Positions 59,315 through 64,000 of a stretch of 64,000 bases of DNA are shown here, in pieces (positions within the stretch are counted from its first letter, which is position 1; each line of letters opens with the position of its first letter). Where the stretch lies: the NCBI GenBank assembly GCA_900551075.1, contig URVB01000011.1, forward strand, positions 1 to 64,000, read 5' to 3'. Under the pieces are notes generated by a model. The model was given only the letters and a program-made list of their open reading frames with translations, made no database searches and was not told the origin of the DNA. The DNA comes from an uncultured Blautia sp. (GTDB lineage: Bacteria; Bacillota; Clostridia; Lachnospirales; Lachnospiraceae). Made by a program: the position numbers and the translations under genes.

Positions 59315-59383
59315 GATGGTGAAAAAGTGTGAAAAACCCTCGTTTAATAAAAGTATTTTCAAACATGTTTTAGGAGGCAGACT

Positions 59384-60118
59384 ATGGATAAATCAGAGGC
59401 CTATCAGTTATTGACGAATTATACTAAAAGATTGAAGCTGAACCTACATGATTTGACCGATAAAAAAGTATTCATATTTGCGCCACATCCGGATGACGAA
59501 ACACTGGGGTGCGGAGGTATGATTCTAAAATTAAAGAGGGCGGGTGCTGATGTCAGGCTGGTACTATGTACTAATGGAAAAAATGAAGATGAGTATCGTT
59601 ATGTGGCAACCAGAATGAAAGAGTTTTCAATGGCTGTGAAAAGCCTGGATTTACATACTAAAGATATACAGTATTTACGTGCGGCAGAGGGCCATATGAG
59701 AAGTGCTAAAACAAGATTAGGTCAACAGATATCCAAATTAATTGAAGAGTATCGTCCGAATTGGATATTTGTTCCGTACCTGTTAGATATTAATAACGAC
59801 CATCTTACTACAAACTACATATTGGCAGATTGCTTGGAAGAGAATGAAGAAATGACAATTGCAATGTATGAAGTATGGACGCCAATTTTATACCCGAATT
59901 TCTATCTGAATATAACAGACGTATTTTCACAGAAGTGTGCTGCAATCCAGTGTTATGATACTCAGGAGCAACAATATGCAATACTCGATCGATGCAGAGC
60001 GTTATGCAAGCTAAGAGCAAGTTTGCTGGGGAAAAGGCAGTATCAATATGTAGAGGCATTTAAATATTTTTCAGCTCCTGAGTATAAAAGGATAACAAAT
60101 GCATTAATAAAGCCATAA
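59384..60118 (+). CDS. PIG-L/LmbE-family N-deacetylase
   Basis: 244 residues. Zinc site motif FAPHPDDETLGCGG (His-Pro-Asp-Asp) near residues 33-46 and the third ligand in INNDHLTTNYI. The family removes N-acetyl groups from GlcNAc-containing small molecules (mycothiol and bacillithiol precursors, MitC in mitomycin). With a family-2 glycosyltransferase and a carrier protein in the operon, deacetylation of a GlcNAc-AHBA intermediate is the obvious hypothesis. Good GGAGGCAGACT site. Confidence 0.88.
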   Translation: MDKSEAYQLLTNYTKRLKLNLHDLTDKKVFIFAPHPDDETLGCGGMILKLKRAGADVRLVLCTNGKNEDEYRYVATRMKEFSMAVKSLDLHTKDIQYLRAAEGHMRSAKTRLGQQISKLIEEYRPNWIFVPYLLDINNDHLTTNYILADCLEENEEMTIAMYEVWTPILYPNFYLNITDVFSQKCAAIQCYDTQEQQYAILDRCRALCKLRASLLGKRQYQYVEAFKYFSAPEYKRITNALIKP

Positions 60119-60131
60119 GGGAGGCAATGAA

Positions 60132-61892
60132 ATGAATGCATGTATCATTTTTGATTTTGACGGTGTCATAATTGATTCAACAGATGTTCAAAGAGAAGCA
60201 TTATTGGGTAGTTATGAAGCTGTCGTAGGGGATAAAAACCTGCCTTCTTGTGATGAATTTTTTTCACATAGTGGGAGTCCGCTAAAGGATATTTTTCTTA
60301 AGATGAATCTTCCACATGAAATGGAAGAATTTTATAAAGAAATAAGCAGCAAGAGTATACACCGTATAAAGATTTATGAGCCGATAAGAGAAATTATTCA
60401 GAAGCTAATCAGAGAAGGGTGCAAATGTGCTTTGTTTACAGGAAAGGACAGAGCCAGAACATTTGAGCTGCTGGATCATCTGAACTTAAATGGAATGTTT
60501 CAGTCTGTTGTCTGTTCCGAAGACGTGGATAAAGGAAAACCAAATCCCGAAGGCATTTATAAAATCATAGAGAAGCTGGGAGGAAAAGAACAGGATTATG
60601 TAATGATCGGTGACGCTGCTAATGATATACGCTGTGCAAAAAGTGCAGGTATATGCAGTATGGCCGTAACGTGGGGAGCATTTGATAAAGAAAGTCTGGA
60701 AAAATGTAGTCCTGACTTGATGGCGAATAATCCATTGGAAATGTATCGCACTCTCTGTAAGAAATTCCAAATTGCGGAGCCTTCTAAAAAGTTTCTGATT
60801 AATGATTTGGTCATAGGCGAGAACTACTGTAATATGAAGTGTCAATATTGTCTCACCAGCACGAGCAAATTTGAAAATGACCGAAGTGGGATGTCCCGGA
60901 CAGCATCCTCTTATCTGAGCTACACACAAAATAGTCCGTTAAAATATAATGTGGACAGTATATTAGATACAATGCATATTTTATATGATATACCAATATT
61001 AAAAGTAAGTGGCGGGGAAATCTTAATTGTTAAGCATATTTGCGATTTCATAGAACATGCCAGTAGTAAATATAAAGTAGTGCAGGTTTTATCAAATGGT
61101 CTGTCTTTAAACTCAGATATTATACGCAGGCTGGCAGCCTTAAAAAATATATGTATTCAGATTTCGCTTGATCATCATACCGTAGAAGGTAACTGCTATC
61201 GAGGCAGAAATGAGAAAAATTTGCATAAAATACTCAAGCATATAGACAGCATTGTGAAATATGGGATTCCGTTGGAGATTAACTGTGTGTTAACAGATAA
61301 AAATACACATATTCTCGATACTTTTGCAGATTATCTATTAAAGTATGAAGGAAGGAAGGTTATGCTTTTGCCTTTTCCGGTTAGAGGAAGCCAGAGGGAT
61401 AAGTATTTACCGAATAAGAATCAATGGATGGCACTGCAAAAGCTCATTGACCAATATGAGAAATATAAAGCAATCATGGTACCCCAAATTTATCTTGAGT
61501 TATTGCTGTCTTTCTTAAAAAATGGAAAACGTCAGATTTCGTGTGCATTACCAAGTATATGTATTGGCACATTTGACACCGGGGTGGTAACGCCATGCAG
61601 TAATTACTGGTTCCTTTCAATGGGAAGTATATTGGGAAATGACATGTTTTCAACGATTGATAACATAGAAAATCATAAGATTTATTCCATTCTATCAAAT
61701 CCGGAGGATCGATTAGAAGCCTGCAGGCTGTGTTTTACACCTTGGGAAATTTTAAATCTGTATATAAAGGATATGATTTCGTTTGAAGAACTTACCCGTG
61801 CTCCTTTATACAGTTTTGAAAGTATTAAGAGCGATCTGCTCAATTTGAAAAAGAATACTGGCAAAAGGTTGACAGGAGGTGGATACCATTAA
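60132..61892 (+). CDS. HAD phosphatase-radical SAM fusion protein
   Basis: 586 residues in two domains. Residues 1-215 are a beta-phosphoglucomutase-type HAD phosphatase: motif I FDFDGVIIDS with Asp8 and Asp10, motif II LFTGKDRA, Lys in KGKPNPEG (about 134-136) and motif III VMIGDAANDI with Asp161. From about 222 a radical SAM domain with CNMKCQYC (Cys233, Cys237, Cys240) and VSGGEIL, ending in SPASM-like cysteines (CALPS, TPCSNY, CRLC). The HAD part resembles RifM, the phosphatase of the kanosamine branch of AHBA synthesis. I know of no standard family with this domain pair. Radical SAM part is a paralogue of the protein at 48643. Confidence 0.85.
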   Translation: MNACIIFDFDGVIIDSTDVQREALLGSYEAVVGDKNLPSCDEFFSHSGSPLKDIFLKMNLPHEMEEFYKEISSKSIHRIKIYEPIREIIQKLIREGCKCALFTGKDRARTFELLDHLNLNGMFQSVVCSEDVDKGKPNPEGIYKIIEKLGGKEQDYVMIGDAANDIRCAKSAGICSMAVTWGAFDKESLEKCSPDLMANNPLEMYRTLCKKFQIAEPSKKFLINDLVIGENYCNMKCQYCLTSTSKFENDRSGMSRTASSYLSYTQNSPLKYNVDSILDTMHILYDIPILKVSGGEILIVKHICDFIEHASSKYKVVQVLSNGLSLNSDIIRRLAALKNICIQISLDHHTVEGNCYRGRNEKNLHKILKHIDSIVKYGIPLEINCVLTDKNTHILDTFADYLLKYEGRKVMLLPFPVRGSQRDKYLPNKNQWMALQKLIDQYEKYKAIMVPQIYLELLLSFLKNGKRQISCALPSICIGTFDTGVVTPCSNYWFLSMGSILGNDMFSTIDNIENHKIYSILSNPEDRLEACRLCFTPWEILNLYIKDMISFEELTRAPLYSFESIKSDLLNLKKNTGKRLTGGGYH

Positions 61893-63486
61893 AATTGCAT
61901 TGATTGTAGTATTGGGAGGAGATTTGGTCCGTTCTGCGGAACACGTTGGAATTGGATATATAGCATCCTATTTACGGAAGTATAATTTTGAAGTAGATAT
62001 CTATGAAGTAACGGACATATTTGATCAAGAACAGTACAGTGGACTATTAGACAAGGGATATGGTTTAGTTGGGTTTACGACGACCTGTATTACTTTAAAA
62101 CCAATACTTGAAATGGCAAAAATATTAAAGACATATGATCCCCGGATAAATATTGTATTTGGTGGACATATGGCTACATTTACCGGGACGGAAATCCTGG
62201 AAAAGTATATGCAGGTTGACTACATTATATACGGTGAAGGAGAAATCACATTTCTTGAGTTAGCTAAGAAATTGGAGAACGGGGATGGGATGGAAGCAGT
62301 AAAAGGGGTGGCATACCGGGATGGAGAAGGCATTGTGAGAAAAAATGCTGATCGTCAGCTAATCTGTGATTTGGACATGCTTCCTTATCCTGCAAGAGAC
62401 CAATTTGAAACGAATCAAAAAAATACGCAATATATAAGAATTTCCACAAGCAGGGGTTGTTATGGAAGCTGCGCATTCTGTAGCTCCTTTGCAGGCAGGA
62501 AACAACCTGGGGCACGATGGAGGGGGAGAAGTCCGGCGAATGTTGTTGATGAAATCAAATATTTGACCGAAAAATATGATTTTCATACATTTGATTTTGT
62601 AGACTCCACGTTTGAAGACCCCGGACCGATTGGAAAGCGCAGGATTCAGGAAATCGCAGAACGATTGATCGAGAGTGGCGTTCATATCTATTATAATTGT
62701 TGTTTCCGAGCTGAGAATTGGAAAGAGGAGGATCGTGAACTTCTGAAACTTTTGGTAGAGTCGGGGCTGGAAAAAGTAAATATCGGGTTTGAAGCCGGAA
62801 ACGATAGAGGGCTTAAAATTCTTCATAAAAGAGCCAGGATGAAAGACAACTGGCGGGCAATTAAGGTATTGAAAGAATTTCCGGAAATTTATTTAACGTT
62901 TGGCTTTATTATGCTACATCCTTATTCGTGTAACCAGGATTTATACGATAATGCTCAATTTTTGCATAGAACCGGAATCGGGCAGGTAATACGGCACTAT
63001 TTCTGGCAGTTGGAGGTTTATCCGGGGACATTGATGGAAGAGAAGCTGATTAAGGATGGATTACTTGCAAAGGATTATGATATTGCAGATGGCATGTACA
63101 AATATGTATTTGTGCATGAAGAAATGAATTTTTTTGCAAATGCTTTTAAGAGTCTGCTTGAACTAAAATCTGTATGGGATTTTGAGATTTTTGATATTGT
63201 TATCCATACATTTATTACCAGGCTTAGGAGAAAATACAGGAATACAGAAATCTATTGTGATATTGAAAACTTTCGGATGTATGTAGAGAATGTCAGGAAA
63301 GAGATTGCTGACTATAACTTTGAATTTTTCATAAAGCTTTGGGAGCACAAACAAGGATATCATCTTGAAGCCGAAAAGTGTGAACTGGATTGTTTTATCA
63401 GGGAAAAGATAAAAATAATAAAGAAACATCAATACCAATTAGGGCACTTGATATTGAGAACAGGCAGAAACCTAATCAATAGATAG
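61888..63486 (+). CDS. B12-binding-domain radical SAM enzyme
   Basis: About 532 residues. N-terminal cobalamin-binding-like domain (AEHVGIGYIASYLRKYNFEV, VGFTTTCITLKPILEMAK, VFGGHMATF, IYGEGEITFLEL) to about 150, then radical SAM with SRGCYGSCAFCSSF (CX3CX2C). Such enzymes commonly methylate unactivated carbons or rearrange rings; an MmcD-type protein of this class occurs in the mitomycin cluster. Start choice is odd: AGGAGGTG at 61874-61881 is seven bases from ATT 61888, whereas the GTG at 61879 lies inside that site and TTG 61900 is far. ATT fits best but is rare. It overlaps the fusion gene end. Confidence 0.85.
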   Translation: MKIALIVVLGGDLVRSAEHVGIGYIASYLRKYNFEVDIYEVTDIFDQEQYSGLLDKGYGLVGFTTTCITLKPILEMAKILKTYDPRINIVFGGHMATFTGTEILEKYMQVDYIIYGEGEITFLELAKKLENGDGMEAVKGVAYRDGEGIVRKNADRQLICDLDMLPYPARDQFETNQKNTQYIRISTSRGCYGSCAFCSSFAGRKQPGARWRGRSPANVVDEIKYLTEKYDFHTFDFVDSTFEDPGPIGKRRIQEIAERLIESGVHIYYNCCFRAENWKEEDRELLKLLVESGLEKVNIGFEAGNDRGLKILHKRARMKDNWRAIKVLKEFPEIYLTFGFIMLHPYSCNQDLYDNAQFLHRTGIGQVIRHYFWQLEVYPGTLMEEKLIKDGLLAKDYDIADGMYKYVFVHEEMNFFANAFKSLLELKSVWDFEIFDIVIHTFITRLRRKYRNTEIYCDIENFRMYVENVRKEIADYNFEFFIKLWEHKQGYHLEAEKCELDCFIREKIKIIKKHQYQLGHLILRTGRNLINR

Positions 63487-63518
63487 TGATTTCATATAAT
63501 TATGTATTGGAGGATACT

Positions 63519-64000
63519 ATGGCGGAAAATAAAAATAATTCTGTTTTAAATATGTTTTATGAAAACGTTATGGAAAATCCTGAAGGCACTGCAATCATCT
63601 GTGGGAACAGGAGTTTTACATACAAAGAATTCAACAACCTGTCAAATCAGTTTGCTCATTATATATTAAAAGAGGACAAAGAGAAGAATGTGGTTGCTGT
63701 ATTGCTTGAGCGTTCGGCTGAAATGATGATTGCAATTTATGGGATCCTGAAATCGGGGCATGCTTATCTGCCATTAAGTACGGAAGATCCACCAAAGAGA
63801 ATTCAGTTCATACTTCAGGACAGCGGCGTTCAGTTGCTAATTACATCAAAAAAGTTCAGAAACGCTTTTTCGTTTAAAGGAAAAATTCTCTATATTGACG
63901 AAATGGAATGGGAGAATGAAAAAACTGATAATTTACCTGTAATTCAGGATCAAAATGATTTAGCCTATATTATCTATACATCAGGTACAACCGGGGAACC
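63519..64000 (+). CDS. NRPS adenylation domain (start only, cut by window edge)
   Basis: 160 codons are visible from ATG 63519, which follows TTGGAGGATACT, and the frame is open to the last base. A1/A2-like segments (FTYKEFNNLSNQFAHYIL, LLERSAEMMIAIYGILKSG, AYLPLSTEDPPKRIQFIL) and core A3 YIIYTSGTTGE identify an amino acid adenylation domain of the NRPS type, different in style from the aryl ligase at 53237. Whether condensation and carrier domains follow cannot be seen. It shows that the cluster continues to the right. Confidence 0.85.
   Translation, partial: MAENKNNSVLNMFYENVMENPEGTAIICGNRSFTYKEFNNLSNQFAHYILKEDKEKNVVAVLLERSAEMMIAIYGILKSGHAYLPLSTEDPPKRIQFILQDSGVQLLITSKKFRNAFSFKGKILYIDEMEWENEKTDNLPVIQDQNDLAYIIYTSGTTGE

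Noticed and set aside
1..64000. CRISPR array, prophage or insertion sequence
   Set aside because: No regularly spaced repeat-spacer units, no transposase, integrase or phage structural genes were found on either strand.

Overview
The window looks like a chromosomal segment of a strictly anaerobic Firmicute, most likely a Lachnospiraceae-type gut Clostridium relative. The evidence is the Firmicute-style AGGAGG ribosome binding sites, a tmRNA tag ending in EQYALAA, a 2-hydroxyacyl-CoA dehydratase activase, a SpoVB-like flippase, a YqeG phosphatase next to shikimate kinase, an ECF sigma/DUF4179 pair, and amino-acid biosynthesis genes in the usual clostridial style. Family-level assignment is inference; no 16S rRNA is present.

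Positions 1 to about 36,000 are ordinary core genome of moderate GC: NhaC antiporter (5'-truncated), AlaA-type aminotransferase, citrate synthase, YqeG, shikimate kinase, EF-P, a ferredoxin-like aldo/keto reductase, tmRNA, an anti-sigma-like/ECF sigma pair, an OmpR-type two-component system, hisH-hisF, ung, a SpoVB/MurJ-like flippase, a 1408-residue dehydratase activase, tgt, an orphan DltA-like adenylating enzyme, yajC, the leuB-ilvD-ilvB-serC-serA operon, a PfkB sugar kinase, a branching-enzyme-like protein that lacks one catalytic Asp, tRNA-Thr(CGT), YmaF and a small spore-surface-like protein. Strong promoters and terminators can be read directly at many of these.

From about 36,100 to the right edge the DNA becomes clearly AT-richer and holds a large biosynthetic gene cluster. 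Its left end is regulatory: a GHKL sensor kinase, a LytTR response regulator and an XRE repressor on the minus strand, then a second LytTR regulator on the plus strand. The second regulator is preceded by 20-bp direct repeats placed just upstream of a TTGACA/TATTAT promoter. The structural genes then run co-directionally, nearly all overlapping or a few bases apart, to the end of the window: acyl carrier protein, family-2 glycosyltransferase, alpha/beta hydrolase, O-methyltransferase-like protein, three alkaline-phosphatase-superfamily proteins (one catalytically dead), a carbamoyltransferase split into two genes in reversed order, an SDR, three radical SAM enzymes (one fused to a HAD phosphatase, one with a B12 domain), CysD and CysN, an AMP ligase, a second methyltransferase-like protein with a degenerate SAM motif, a Gfo/Idh oxidoreductase, a ROK kinase, a type II dehydroquinase, an AHBA-synthase-type aminotransferase, a PIG-L deacetylase, and the start of an NRPS adenylation domain cut by the window edge.

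The Gfo/Idh-ROK-dehydroquinase-aminotransferase block plus a HAD phosphatase domain is the aminoshikimate module that makes 3-amino-5-hydroxybenzoic acid (AHBA) through kanosamine, as in rifamycin (RifL, N, J, K, M). AHBA synthase, AMP ligase, discrete ACP, family-2 glycosyltransferase, PIG-L deacetylase, carbamoyltransferase and methyltransferases occurring together are the early-step set of mitomycin biosynthesis. My main proposal is therefore that this gut-type anaerobe carries a mitosane-like or other aminosugar-AHBA pathway, with radical SAM enzymes where aerobic actinomycetes use oxygenases and with a sulfate-activation pair (CysDN) of unknown purpose. The product is unknown and the cluster continues past position 64,000.
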